From Agrocybe praecox (Eukaryota > Basidiomycota > Agaricomycetes > Agaricales > Agrocybaceae), in contig OZ024841.1 of NCBI GenBank assembly GCA_964017145.1, positions 3,410,001 to 3,474,000 on the forward strand: a DNA stretch of 64,000 nucleotides, in the 5' to 3' direction. Of this stretch, positions 12,027 through 22,267 are shown one piece after another. The notes below the pieces were generated by a model that searched no databases, was not told the DNA's origin, and saw only the letters and a program-made list of their open reading frames with translations. The position numbers and the translations under genes are program-made. The stretch's first letter is position 1. Every line of letters starts with the position of its first letter.

Positions 12027-12295
12027 GGTTATGGGCCCTGCAACTGGAACAACGACGGACGCTTCCAGCGCCCCAGTCGACTCCAAGCGGAGGAACGAGT
12101 AATACTCGCCCCAATCGTCGCTCTCGACAGCGGAGAATCGAGCCCCCACCGCCAGCCTACAATGGCAGGCGAGAAGGAGCTATCAATATCCCCGAGAGAC
12201 GACCACCCCCTCCTCATCGTAATGCATACTTTGACGAGGAAGAGATTCGAGGAATCCGCATCATTCATCGCGAAATCCCCGAAGACTCGGCTTGA
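11948..12295 (+). CDS. Small leader ORF spanning LTR and primer site
   Basis: 115 codons, starting inside the 5' LTR, crossing the primer binding site and ending 114 bp before gag-pol. Residues 1-30 are strongly hydrophobic (LFVLTYMSL, LALAYLLL; signal-anchor like); the remainder is Pro/Arg-rich with PPPP tracts and an acidic end. Right after it are splice-like signals (GTAAG near 12350, CTGAC and TGTCGCAG at 12390) just before the gag start. It could be a real accessory protein, a uORF lowering gag translation, or chance. I recognise no family. Confidence 0.35.
   Translation: MQGLEVLFVLTYMSLNTLALAYLLLNRLWALQLEQRRTLPAPQSTPSGGTSNTRPNRRSRQRRIEPPPPAYNGRREGAINIPERRPPPPHRNAYFDEEEIRGIRIIHREIPEDSA
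12027..12040 (+). promoter_or_regulatory. Primer binding site (half-tRNA-iMet type)
   Basis: GGTTATGGGCCC starts at the first base after the 5' LTR. It is complementary to the anticodon stem-loop region of initiator methionine tRNA, the type of primer site described for Drosophila copia, where a 5' half of tRNA-iMet primes minus-strand synthesis. A match to the 3' CCA end of a tRNA is not visible. Confidence 0.65.
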
Positions 12296-12409
12296 CCAGC
12301 CAAATGTGTGAAGTCACAGTTTTCTATTTATATTTTCTCTTCTAAGATGTAAGAAAAGTCTTGCTGACGAAGTTTCCTTTTCTGTCGCAGACTCAATATC
12401 AAATTCAGA

Positions 12410-15400
12410 ATGTCTAAGATCAACATTTCCGATATCCCCGTCTTCAACGGCACCAACTACCAGGATTGGACGGTCAAAATGACCAATATCTTTCTGCTCG
12501 CCGAGGTTACCGATATTATAAACGGAACCTTAGCAACAGCCGCGTTCACAGACCGCCAGCCAGGCCCCCCTCGTTCTACTACAGCCAGGACAGTGGTCAC
12601 TGACCCTACCGACTACGAGTGGAGGAGCTTTAATGCCAACTACAATGAGTGGCAAAGGCGCAAAAATGAGCACGATAAGAAAGAAAAAGATTACAGCGAT
12701 AAGAATATGCGCACCAAAGGAGTACTCGCCAAAGCCTTGATCCCAGCAATCTGGGAACAAATCAAGGCCAAATCCGCCAAAGAAGGCTGGGATTGGCTCG
12801 AGACCCAATACAAGAAGCCGCTTATGAACGAGGTCATGCGCCTCTTCAATATTCTTACCAACTTTCGCTTCGATCTTACCGATCCGGCCCCTCAAGTGGC
12901 CAAGTATACTTCTATCTTTGAGAAGATCAAAGCTATCCAAGCCACGCTCGTTACCGATGCGATGGCTGCCCTAATCTTGCTCTCACGACTGCCTTACAAC
13001 ACCGATGTGAACCAACCAGAGTCAGTCTACCAAAGCGTCCTCAACAAATACAACGACGCAACGGCGCTAGCCGCTATGACTCTCATAACTCTCACGGAAA
13101 GCATTCGGACCGCATGGCAGAACCGTTTTGGAACAAGCAAAAACAAGATTAGACCCGGCACTACATATACTAGCCAGGGTAAAGGCAAGGGTAAAGCAAC
13201 CGAACCCAACCAGATGGCCGAACGCAACACTGCGATTAAGCCAAAGGGGAATCATCCCCCATACCAACCTTCGAAGGCGCCTTCAGGCCAACCTCAGGCT
13301 TCTGGTTCTGGATCCGGTGACGCTGAAGGAAGTAAGCGCAAACGAGGCCCAAGAGGAGGCAGAGGTCGCCGAGGTGGCGGCCGCGGTGGCAACAGTGGTG
13401 GAGGACACTCCCACGCTGCCGAGTCCAATGAGTCATACTCACAGGAAGTCTATATGGCTTCCGCGGCAATTCTAACGCCGTCTTTCCCAGCTCCCTCCAC
13501 TTCGACAGTGATTGAGGTCAACGGTCGAGGAACATTATCCTCCCGTACGGTGCGAGCCACCGGAGCATGGAAAAACCCGGACAACCGCAAAGCCCCCTAC
13601 CCGGCTCCACAAGCCGCACGCACTCTTGCTTCTAGGATGAACGTCAGGCCTACCAGCCAGACCCTCCAGGAGTTTGAAGGGCTAGTAAACGTTGAAGGAA
13701 TCCCCTCACATGTCTCCCTTTCACAAAGGTTGCAGACTCCACCACCACAGGCAACAACGCCTTACGTGGCTCCATCCCCTGCCCCCCTTGCATCAATCGA
13801 AGAAGTCCCAGAGACCTTCGACGGCTTTATTGACCACGGACCAGTCAACACACTCGATAACTTCGAGATGCGCGCCCTCTTCGGAGATGAATGCGAAGTC
13901 GAAGTTCCTGAATGGTCTTACAGCGAGGAATGGCCAGTCCCGATGGATACGGACAATGACGCGGAATATCTCCGCAATGAGGACCCAACTATCGAACTCT
14001 ACGAGGAGTTCTTAAATCGGAACTACCAAGATAACGCTGACGCTGACAGCGAAGTGTCACTTGGTGGTGACTACGATGACTATTATGTTGACAGGCAAGT
14101 AAGTCCCTCAGAACACAGTTATACGAACAAAGCTAAATCCGAACCAGGGATTATCCGAACTGATACCGCCACAAGCGACCAGGAGACGGAGCAACTCGGT
14201 TTAGATAAAATGTATATTAGTCCGCTTATTTATAGCGCATATGACAAATACATGACACATTATGCGAACTGTTCTAACTGTAAGGGAAAAGCCGTTGACA
14301 AAGGCATTGAGCAATGGATCCTTGACAGTGGAGCCAGTATTCACTTCACTGGCAATCTTAAAGACTTTGCGACCTATACGGAATTTGCAAAGAAGGATCA
14401 ACCACAATCTCATACGCCTACAGTCACCGTACCTATACTTGGATGGGGAACCGTCTTTGTAAAGGTTTATTCTGAGCACACAGCTAATGATATTACGGAA
14501 GAAACTATCCGTTTACATCCGGTGTTCTATATGGAAAACATGAACGTGCGCCTTATGTCGCTCGGACAGTTTGCCGATAGCAATTACCAATTCCAAGGGA
14601 ATAAAGACTACCTGCAGGTCGCACGACCAGGTAATCAGAAAACGGGCGAGGAACCAATTGAAATCCTTGCCCGCAGACCACACATTGCCGATATGTATTG
14701 GGTAAAGACTCGCATAGTCAAAAGTCAGAAACTTGCAATGCTCTCACCGATATACTCCTTTGTTTCACATGACTGGTGGCATGAACGCCTAGGTCATCCT
14801 TCTGACGAAGTACTCAGACACTTCGAAGATTCGACAAAGAACTTTCCAAAAATAAGTATTCCTAAGAATAAGCCTATCTGTGAAGGCTGTGCGAAGGGAA
14901 AAATGGCCGATAAGCCTCATCCCACTAACGCGCAACGCGCGAAACGCCCATTCGATCGCATTCACTGCGACCTTAAAGAATTCTCAACGCTATCATACCA
15001 TAAAAGCAAATATTTTCTGTCGTTGATCGACGATAATAGCTCGCACGCCTGGCTCTTTTTCTTAAAAAAGAAATCAGAAGCTGCCGATGCAATTAATGCT
15101 TTTGAGGCAATGGTTCGAAGGCAATACAATGCCGTCGTCAAAGAATACTTCTTCGATAATGGAGGAGAATTTGTAAGCCAAGAATTCCTTAACAGATTAG
15201 CAAATCAAGGAACACGGGCCTGCTTCACCGCTCCCTACTCACACCAGAGCAATGGTCGAGCTGAACATTTCAACAGGACTGTAATGGAAAAATCCGAATC
15301 TATGCGTCATCACGCATGTCTCCCAGAGAACTGGTGGCAATTCACTTGCACCTACGCAGTATATCTGTACAACAGAACACCAGCTAAGAGACTCGAATGG

Positions 15401-17851
15401 GATACCCCCCACACTATCATTAAGGGGGAGAAACCCAATCTGACACATGTCAAAACCATGGGATGCGCAGCCTACGTGTATTTACACAAGGAGCAACGCA
15501 AAAATAAATTATCTCCCAAATCTGAGCAGATGACCTTTTTAGGTTTTGACGCAAATACAGATAAGGTGATGGTATTTATGAGATCTCCGAATAACGTGAT
15601 TTTCAAAGCCAATAAGGCCTTATTCGATGAGGATCTATTCCCACGGTGTGAAACCAAAAGGAGAATACCACCAATCACTCGGTTTAAATCTCCAAAGAAG
15701 GGACCTTCCTTCGATATTGAGTATGGCTCGGAATCAGACTCGTCCGACGACGAGCATCCGGGACACCCCCATCCGGAAGTGACTAGCGATCAGCCTCGCC
15801 CAAGGCCCGCTGATAGTCCTCCTTCTCCGGCGCCAAGGCGAGACAAAGGGAAACAAAGAGCAACCGACGACATGTCAAGTGTTGACTCTGATGGTGATCA
15901 TCCACCACCACCAGCACCACAATCACGTGGTAGGAAACGCAGAGGTTTCACGTTAGAACCCGAAGAAACGCGTCATCCTAAAGCTGGATCCCGATCGCCT
16001 CCGAGACGCTCGGGCCGAGAAAGGAAATTTCCAGAGCGGGAGGGTAACGTATACCCCCCGGGAACAACGCATGACAAAGACCAGCGAAGAAAACTTCCTA
16101 GAACATACGGAGTGGCATCCGTCCCTAGTTCTGGAAACCTTCAAGGATCTAGTAGCAGTCATAGCAATGAATCTGGAATCCCAAAATTAGGAACGGAAGG
16201 GGGAGTAGCAAAAACTTTCGCCGCTTTACTTTCAATGCGTGTGTGCGAAATTGAATACGCTACTAACTCCGGTCTCACAAAGGATGTCCGCGACTGGACC
16301 CTTCGTGATTTAAAGCTCTTAGAGCTAGACCAACAGAAGGAATGGAAGGCAGCCATGCAACGCAAGCTAGAGGTCCTCGTAAAACGCAAGGTCTATGAGC
16401 TAGCCAACCTTCCCCCCGGCCGAAAGGCCATCAAAAATAGATGGGTCTTTGACGTCAAATCTGACGGACGTAAAAAAGCCCGTTTAGTAGCAAAAGGCTT
16501 CTCACAAGTTGAGGGCATTGACTACGACGAATTATTCTCACCAGTCGTTCGGTTCGAGAGTGTTCGTATAATCTTAGCCTTAGCCGCGCTAGAACGTTGG
16601 AAGGTGTGGTCCTTAGATGTTGTTTCCGCCTATTTATATGGCGATCTAGATGAAGAAATCTATATGGAACAACACGAGGGCTTTGTCCTGAAAGGGAAGG
16701 AGAAGAAAGTACTCCGCCTTCGCAAAGCGCTATATGGCTTGAAGCAAGCTGGCAGAGCCTGGTGGAAAAAGCTTGATGAGTCACTCAAAGAACTCGGCTT
16801 CACCAGATTATACTCTGATGCTGGCATTTTCGTCTCGAGACATACGGACGGTACGATGGTCATAGCGATCGCGTACGTCGATGACTTACAAATCACCGGC
16901 CCCAATACACAAGAAGTCCTAAAGAAGCGAAAGCTCTTTATGGATAAATGGGAATGTCGTGATCTCGGCGAATCTAAGGAATTCTTACGCATGGACATCA
17001 AGTACCGTGACGGACAGATCTTAATCGATCAGGCCAACTACTTAGAGAAAGTCCTAAAAAGGTTTGGTATGAGCGATGCCAAACCAGCACGAACTCCGCT
17101 TCCCACGGGCTATCGCCCAATGCCGTTTGAAGGAACTTCAACGACACAACTTCGCTCGCTGTATCAGTCCATGATTGGATCCCTGCTATACCTAATGCTT
17201 GGAACCCGACCTGATATAGCATACGCCGTGACTTTATTGGCTAAATTTGCCTCTAACCCGTCAGATGATCATATCAACAAAGCGAAATATATTATGCGGT
17301 ACTTGGCCGGTACTCGCAAATACGCACTTGTTTATGACGGAAAGTCACAAGAAGGCCTATACGCTTACTGCGACGCCTCGTATGGAGACGACCAAACTGA
17401 AACCGACCTAAAAAGGCGATCAGTTCAAGGCTACTTTTTCAGCCTGGCAAATGCCGCTGTGATGTGGAAATCACACACACAGAAGTTGGTCTCAACATCT
17501 TCAACGATGAGCGAATACATGGCACTCTCAGACTGCGCCAGAGATTGCGCGTGGTTTAAAACCCTCTTCACAGAACTTGGTAAACCAGTCGAATACGTCA
17601 CCGTTTACGGCGACTCGTATGGTGCGATATTTAATTCCCAAAACCCAGTGACCCAAAACAAAGGTGTCAAACATGTGGAAATTCGCTACCATTACATAAG
17701 ACAACAAATTGAGGCAGGCGAGCTGAAAATATTCGCCGTCCCAACCGATAAAAATGTTGCCGATATGTTTACTAAGAATCTCGGCCCAGATGCCTTCTTG
17801 CGACACCGCGCTGGCCTAGGCCTCGAGTTCTATCCTTTGAGTGATGACTAA
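12410..17851 (+). CDS. Copia-B gag-pol polyprotein, intact
   Basis: 1813 codons without interruption. Order: Copia-type gag (VFNGTNYQDW near the N-terminus), an Arg/Gly-rich basic stretch (about residues 305-335) where a CCHC zinc knuckle would be expected, a long acidic linker, aspartic protease (WILDSGAS, about 635), GAG-pre-integrase HHCC (WWHERLGHPS ... CEGCAKGK), integrase with catalytic D-D-E (IHCDLK, FFDNGGEF, NGRAEHFN), an IN-RT linker rich in Pro/Ser/Arg, reverse transcriptase (NRWVFDVK, YGLKQAGRAWW, active site YVDD near 1489) and RNase H (YCDASYGD, SEYMALSDC, HVEIRYHYIR). Gag and Pol share one frame, as usual in Copia, so their ratio must be set by another route than frameshifting. 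Confidence 0.95.
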   Translation: MSKINISDIPVFNGTNYQDWTVKMTNIFLLAEVTDIINGTLATAAFTDRQPGPPRSTTARTVVTDPTDYEWRSFNANYNEWQRRKNEHDKKEKDYSDKNMRTKGVLAKALIPAIWEQIKAKSAKEGWDWLETQYKKPLMNEVMRLFNILTNFRFDLTDPAPQVAKYTSIFEKIKAIQATLVTDAMAALILLSRLPYNTDVNQPESVYQSVLNKYNDATALAAMTLITLTESIRTAWQNRFGTSKNKIRPGTTYTSQGKGKGKATEPNQMAERNTAIKPKGNHPPYQPSKAPSGQPQASGSGSGDAEGSKRKRGPRGGRGRRGGGRGGNSGGGHSHAAESNESYSQEVYMASAAILTPSFPAPSTSTVIEVNGRGTLSSRTVRATGAWKNPDNRKAPYPAPQAARTLASRMNVRPTSQTLQEFEGLVNVEGIPSHVSLSQRLQTPPPQATTPYVAPSPAPLASIEEVPETFDGFIDHGPVNTLDNFEMRALFGDECEVEVPEWSYSEEWPVPMDTDNDAEYLRNEDPTIELYEEFLNRNYQDNADADSEVSLGGDYDDYYVDRQVSPSEHSYTNKAKSEPGIIRTDTATSDQETEQLGLDKMYISPLIYSAYDKYMTHYANCSNCKGKAVDKGIEQWILDSGASIHFTGNLKDFATYTEFAKKDQPQSHTPTVTVPILGWGTVFVKVYSEHTANDITEETIRLHPVFYMENMNVRLMSLGQFADSNYQFQGNKDYLQVARPGNQKTGEEPIEILARRPHIADMYWVKTRIVKSQKLAMLSPIYSFVSHDWWHERLGHPSDEVLRHFEDSTKNFPKISIPKNKPICEGCAKGKMADKPHPTNAQRAKRPFDRIHCDLKEFSTLSYHKSKYFLSLIDDNSSHAWLFFLKKKSEAADAINAFEAMVRRQYNAVVKEYFFDNGGEFVSQEFLNRLANQGTRACFTAPYSHQSNGRAEHFNRTVMEKSESMRHHACLPENWWQFTCTYAVYLYNRTPAKRLEWDTPHTIIKGEKPNLTHVKTMGCAAYVYLHKEQRKNKLSPKSEQMTFLGFDANTDKVMVFMRSPNNVIFKANKALFDEDLFPRCETKRRIPPITRFKSPKKGPSFDIEYGSESDSSDDEHPGHPHPEVTSDQPRPRPADSPPSPAPRRDKGKQRATDDMSSVDSDGDHPPPPAPQSRGRKRRGFTLEPEETRHPKAGSRSPPRRSGRERKFPEREGNVYPPGTTHDKDQRRKLPRTYGVASVPSSGNLQGSSSSHSNESGIPKLGTEGGVAKTFAALLSMRVCEIEYATNSGLTKDVRDWTLRDLKLLELDQQKEWKAAMQRKLEVLVKRKVYELANLPPGRKAIKNRWVFDVKSDGRKKARLVAKGFSQVEGIDYDELFSPVVRFESVRIILALAALERWKVWSLDVVSAYLYGDLDEEIYMEQHEGFVLKGKEKKVLRLRKALYGLKQAGRAWWKKLDESLKELGFTRLYSDAGIFVSRHTDGTMVIAIAYVDDLQITGPNTQEVLKKRKLFMDKWECRDLGESKEFLRMDIKYRDGQILIDQANYLEKVLKRFGMSDAKPARTPLPTGYRPMPFEGTSTTQLRSLYQSMIGSLLYLMLGTRPDIAYAVTLLAKFASNPSDDHINKAKYIMRYLAGTRKYALVYDGKSQEGLYAYCDASYGDDQTETDLKRRSVQGYFFSLANAAVMWKSHTQKLVSTSSTMSEYMALSDCARDCAWFKTLFTELGKPVEYVTVYGDSYGAIFNSQNPVTQNKGVKHVEIRYHYIRQQIEAGELKIFAVPTDKNVADMFTKNLGPDAFLRHRAGLGLEFYPLSDD

Positions 17852-17927
17852 ACAGTCGTCCTTGGGAACAAGTCAACTAACATAACTAATTAAATTGTTA
17901 TTTCAGCCAGTATGACTTGAGGGGGAG

Positions 17928-18267
17928 TGTTGAACGACTAAGTCACGCACACACGTGCAACGTGGCTGTGTGATATATTATTAGTCGGACTTTACTTATA
18001 TAGAAAGTAACATAGTAACGTAGTCACGTAGTCACACGACTAAAGTGTATATAAGAGCGACGCTAAACGCTCTGTAAAATCAAGCGGTTTACAACCCACT
18101 TAAGTAGCTACAACCTAAGTAACACGACCCACAAGGTAGGTATTAAGTCGCTCGTCCCTCTCACTGCGTACATAGTAGTATAGACATAATGCAAGGACTT
18201 GAGGCGTTGTTCGTGCTGACATACATGTCGCTGAACACACTCGTCTTGGCATACTTGCTGCTCAACA
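17928..18267 (+). repeat. Copia-B 3' LTR
   Basis: 340 bp, same ends as the 5' LTR. Of three differences, two are CG in this copy and TG in the 5' copy, the pattern expected from deamination of methylated CpG. Confidence 0.95.
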
Positions 18268-18272
18268 AAGAA

Positions 18273-19338
18273 CAGCATCCAGACGCTGATGAGGCCGATG
18301 ACGGGAAGAATTGACATATCCGATTACTGTCTTGGCGTAGATGAATTGCCCTGAGGCCTTGTTCACAAGCACTGAGAGATGCTCTTCAGTTGGCCAGTGA
18401 TGAGGGATGGAAGCCTTGAGTCTGTGTCCTTCGCGAAGCTCCATAAAACAGTCACAAAGATAGCGCCTAATATCATCACTCGGACGGTACTCGTTTCCAA
18501 GAAATATCTTGAAAAGCGTTGAGCTTATCTTCGTCCCACCAAATATGTTGCTTATGTTGCTTTCCGGACGGCTCAAGACAAGAATACGAAGTGGAAGTGG
18601 GAAGGTAGTAACAATGTAATGCATGGCATCCACTATATCTTGTTGGCTTGCCTGGTCCACGCACTCGTCCAGGCCATCCAGGACAATCAACTTGGATGCA
18701 GTTTGAGGTGAATTGGCATAGACTGCCTTTAACGGATCCATGACAAGGGCCGTGAACTGCGTCCTCATAGACTGCGTCAAAATCAGCGGATCACGGTCGA
18801 TGAACTCGGAGACGAGTTTGCGGATATGGGAGTTTCTAGCACAGATCTGGTACGCGATTGTTGCTGCGAGGGATTTCGAGTGGTTCCGTGTGGGATCATT
18901 CGCACCAAAGAAGAAACTGGCCAGCAGTGTTCCCTCCTTGGCGCAGCATTCGCATACGGTTCTCCCAATTGCAGATTTACCAGCTCCCGCGGCCCCGGAT
19001 ACCCATGTAATGAGTTTATCACGATTTCGTTCGTCCAATCCTGAAACCCAGTTCACAAGTGTTTGAATGATTGCGACCCTCGTCCCCGGGTGACATTTGG
19101 GCGGATCAACAATGTGTCCAGAGTCGTGCAGGGCATTGGGTGCGGCAGCTTCAACCAAACGATCAAATCCACCTGAGAAATAAAATTGCATGTAGAAGAT
19201 GTGTACACTATATGGTATGGCATACGTACTCTTTCCCCCAGTGTGAATATGGGTGGTATTCATCGTAAATGATCCTCCAGCGACGACGACCTTTGAAGGC
19301 CCAAAGAAAGATGCAGATGTTGGTGATATATCAGACAT
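18273..19338 (-). pseudogene. NACHT NLR gene, 5' half
   Basis: N-terminal half of the NLR gene split by Copia-B. Exon 1 (19230-19338) encodes a short leader; a 57-nt GT-AG intron (19173-19229), a multiple of three and therefore readable, is followed by GFDRLVEAAAPNALHDSG, typical of agaric NACHT proteins, then Walker A GAAGAGKS and Walker B LIVLDGLDEC with downstream SRPESNI (sensor-like Arg). The frame runs into the 3' LTR and stops. Fungal NACHT NTPases act in heterokaryon incompatibility and innate immunity-like cell death; which ligand or effector applies here cannot be told. The 5' flank carries a foldback element 113 bp upstream of the start. Confidence 0.82.
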
Positions 19339-19450
19339 GTTCGAGAATCAACTTGATGTTGGTGTAGGATAAAGAGTAGCAGGTCGAAGGCAGTTGTCGT
19401 CCCTCACAGCCTCACGGTGAATCACATTGCTGCCCACACGTAGAAGCTGT

Positions 19451-20295
19451 ATGGCGGTTAAAACGGGTAAATATTATCCGCACCCCGACTTTATTCGCGT
19501 CTTATTAAGGTCACATTAGTGTCTTAAATATATCTTTGAAATAAGTAGCTCAAATAAAAATGTCGCTCAAATCAAACACTAAAAACGCCACTTTCGGACT
19601 TCATAGAAAAGAAAAATATATTTGGGGCGCATTTATTACTATCACTCGACCACCTAATAGGGTGTAAATAAGTTGCTTGAGTTGTTTCCATTAGCGCAAC
19701 TTTGGTGAGCGCGACTTTTGAGAGCGCGACTTTTCTAGAGCGCTACTTTCACAAGCGCCACTTTTCGAAGCGCCACTTTCCGAGGCTATGCTAAATGTGG
19801 AGCCNNNNNNNNNNNNNNNNNNNNNNNNNNNNNNNNNNNNNNNNNNNNNNNNNNNNNNNNNNNNNNNNNNNNNNNNNNNNNNNNNNNNNNNNNNNNNNNN
19901 NNNNNNNNNNNNNNNNNNNNNNNNNNNNNNNNNNNNNNNNNNNNNNNNNNNNNNNNNNNNNNNNNNNNNNNNNNNNNNNNNNNNNNNNNNNNNNNNNNNN
20001 NNNNGCTTGTGAAAGTAGCGCTCTAGAAAAGTCGCGCTCACCAAAGTTGCGCTAATGGAAACAACTCAAGCAACTTATTTACACCCTATTAGGTGGTCGA
20101 GTGATAGTAATAAATGCGCCCCAAATATATTTTTCTTTTCTATGAAGTCCGAAAGTGGCGTTTTTAGTGTTTGATTTGAGCGACATTTTTATTTGAGCTA
20201 CTTATTTCAAAGATATATTTAAGACACTAATGTGACCTTAATAAGACGCGAATAAAGTCGGGGTGCGGATAATATTTACCCGTTTTAACCGCCAT
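19451..20295. mobile_element. Mutator-type foldback element with gap in its centre
   Basis: Ends read ATGGCGGTTAAAACGGG inward on both sides, flanked by a perfect 9-bp duplication AGAAGCTGT (19442-19450 and 20296-20304), the hallmark of MULEs. The terminal inverted repeats (about 19451-19755 and 20005-20295) look identical by eye except for one extra 15-18 bp unit in the left arm. The inner part of the arms consists of degenerate 15-16 bp tandem units of the form AGCGCSACTTTTC. No coding sequence is visible. It sits immediately upstream of the NLR start. Confidence 0.88.
19805..20004. other. Assembly gap (200 N)
   Basis: Exactly 200 N between the two arms of the foldback element. The size is probably a placeholder, so the true central sequence and length of the element are unknown; strong hairpin potential is a likely cause of the break. 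Confidence 0.95.
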
Positions 20296-20309
20296 AGAAG
20301 CTGTGTCCA

Positions 20310-22180
20310 ACGCGTGTTATAAAGGTGGCAGGACGTATAGGAGCAAGAAGGCGGATGAGAGAGGTGAGACCAAGACAAGTGACAATGCACAGGCGCGGGG
20401 AGAATTTAGTTCTTCGAATGATAATCATTCAACGTCAACGGTCATGTGCAAATAGAGAGATCAATGAGAAAGGTACCACAAGCACAGAGAGATGAAAGAC
20501 GAGACTAGATTATGTGGACAACGCACAACTAGCTCTCTCATCTGCTTCATTCAAGATCAAGATTCACAGACAGACGAAGTCAAAAAAAGAGGTACCGCAA
20601 GAAAAGGAAGAGAATCAGAAGTGTGATTTAGTTCTCCGCGTGATCATGAGGATAGAGAAAGGTAAAACAGGTGAGAGAGAGGAGGGAAAAGATTGGGTCG
20701 GAAAGGGAGAAAGGGAAAGGGAGGAAATCGTACAGAAAAACCAGACCGAAAGAATTGGAAGGGAGGGAATGAAGGCGGCATGATGAAGCTATTGCGAGGG
20801 CATCAGAAGAAACCGTTGGCAAAAACAAGCATGTTAATCACTGAAACATGACCTGGATCAGAGCGGACGACGAGAGGGAGTCTTCCATGCACTGTCTCGA
20901 TCAAAGGTGCCCGGAAAGGAAAGAGAATTGTAATGCTAAATGCACATCCACGAGGGACAGAGAGAAGGGAACGAAGAATGAGAATAAAAGGGAGAAAAAA
21001 GCGAGCGCTCGAATGTGCAAGTGAGGAGGAGGTGACTAGGAAGGTATTCCGATGTCTAAAAATGATAAAACGAACGCAGTGATGGGTGAGCCGGAAGGAA
21101 TTAATTGATGTTAGTAGAATCATGACCTGCATAGCGAGAGGGGCATTCGAAGAAATGGATACGTAATAGGACTTGATGCTGGAGAAAAGTGGTTGCGTGA
21201 TGAGGGAGAGGGAGAGACGAAGAGCAGGATAATGAGAAAGAAGCAAATAAAACTAAGGTAGTCGATAGACAGAAAAAATGCGGAAGAGACGGAGTGAGAA
21301 TAGATGCATGTGAACATAGATAAAAGGGGCAACCGCGGGGAGAGTTGGCGGTCGTACACTAGAAAACAGTATGTATCAAGTGACGTGTGGACTGGACTAC
21401 GGATTCGATGTGTCGATTTGGTGACACTTACATCGCTGAGCCATGCAGAGAAAAAAAGACGACATGATGGAGCAAGAAAATTGCACGTACAAGGATTCAG
21501 ATGGAAGTAAAGAAAGAAAGGAACCTTGGGAAATGAGAAGCAGAGAGGCAAATAGACAAAAAAACTGATTGGTTAGGAGGAAGACTTAGAAAGTAGTGAT
21601 GGAAGGGAAAAGGCGGCTATCCATAGAAGACAAGTCAACAAAGAACCATGATGGATGAAGAAAAGAGAAGGGTTTTCGGGCGCCCAAGTGTGCTTGAAGT
21701 TTGAGTCGACAGAAAAGTATGACCGAAGAATTAAGTGAAAACGTGCGCGGGCGACATAGACGATACAAAGAAAAAGCGGTAGGTCAGGGGCGGGTAGACA
21801 CAAAGGAATGACACGGACGAGCAACACCAAGAGACGAGACACCCCGGCCGCAGAGACGAATGAGGCCGATAAAAGATAGACGTCTGGCCGGAGACTGGAG
21901 CACGCTTAGAGCGGGGTGTACGTTCACGGAAAATAAAAGAACATATCGAAATAACCAAACAGCGACGAAATGGACTCATATGTATGTCGAACAGACGATA
22001 GGGGGACAGAATCCGACGGAATGACACGGGTTTTGATCCGAACCCTAACCCGAGATGGCATCACGTACGTTCCTATCCGACCACAAGTTTACCAGGTGTC
22101 TTTCGTTTTCTATCCTCAACTCTTTTCTTCGATCTGAATCCCACCCGTCAAGTTACTGAACGAGCGGGTCATTACAGAAG
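20310..22180. repeat. Interspersed repeat family A, segment 4
   Basis: About 1.9 kb, purine-rich on the plus strand, ending in the diagnostic block TTTTGATCCGAACCC...GATGGCATCACGTACG (22030-22075). Its left part (GGAGAATTTAGTTC...CAACGTCA) aligns with 26975-27030 and its right part with 27780-27890. Open frames here are low-complexity and do not match between copies. No gene called. Confidence 0.55.
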
Positions 22181-22267
22181 GGTTACAAAAAGATTGGAGT
22201 ACACATCAAACGAAACGAAACGACGCACAGCGAAGTCAAACGACGAAGATGGAGGATATTGGTAGGG

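Larger units (their letters stand above)
11687..18267 (+). mobile_element. Copia-B: full-length Ty1/Copia retrotransposon inside the NLR gene
   Basis: 6581 bp bounded by two 340-bp LTRs and a perfect 5-bp target duplication AAGAA (11682-11686 and 18268-18272). It carries a tRNA-fragment-like primer site just after the 5' LTR, an uninterrupted 1813-codon gag-pol and a polypurine tract (GAGGGGGAG, about 17919-17927) abutting the 3' LTR. The LTRs differ at three sites only, all C/T, so insertion is recent. Everything needed for autonomous retrotransposition appears present; it may be active. Confidence 0.95.

Noticed and set aside
18182..18314. Leader-ORF start in the Copia-B 3' LTR reading into NLR sequence
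   Set aside because: It is merely the LTR copy of the leader ORF's first codons fused to flanking DNA.
22040..22050. CCCTAACCC, also at about 27808, as telomere repeat
   Set aside because: A single unit at homologous positions of repeat A; no tandem array, so not a telomere or telomeric scar.
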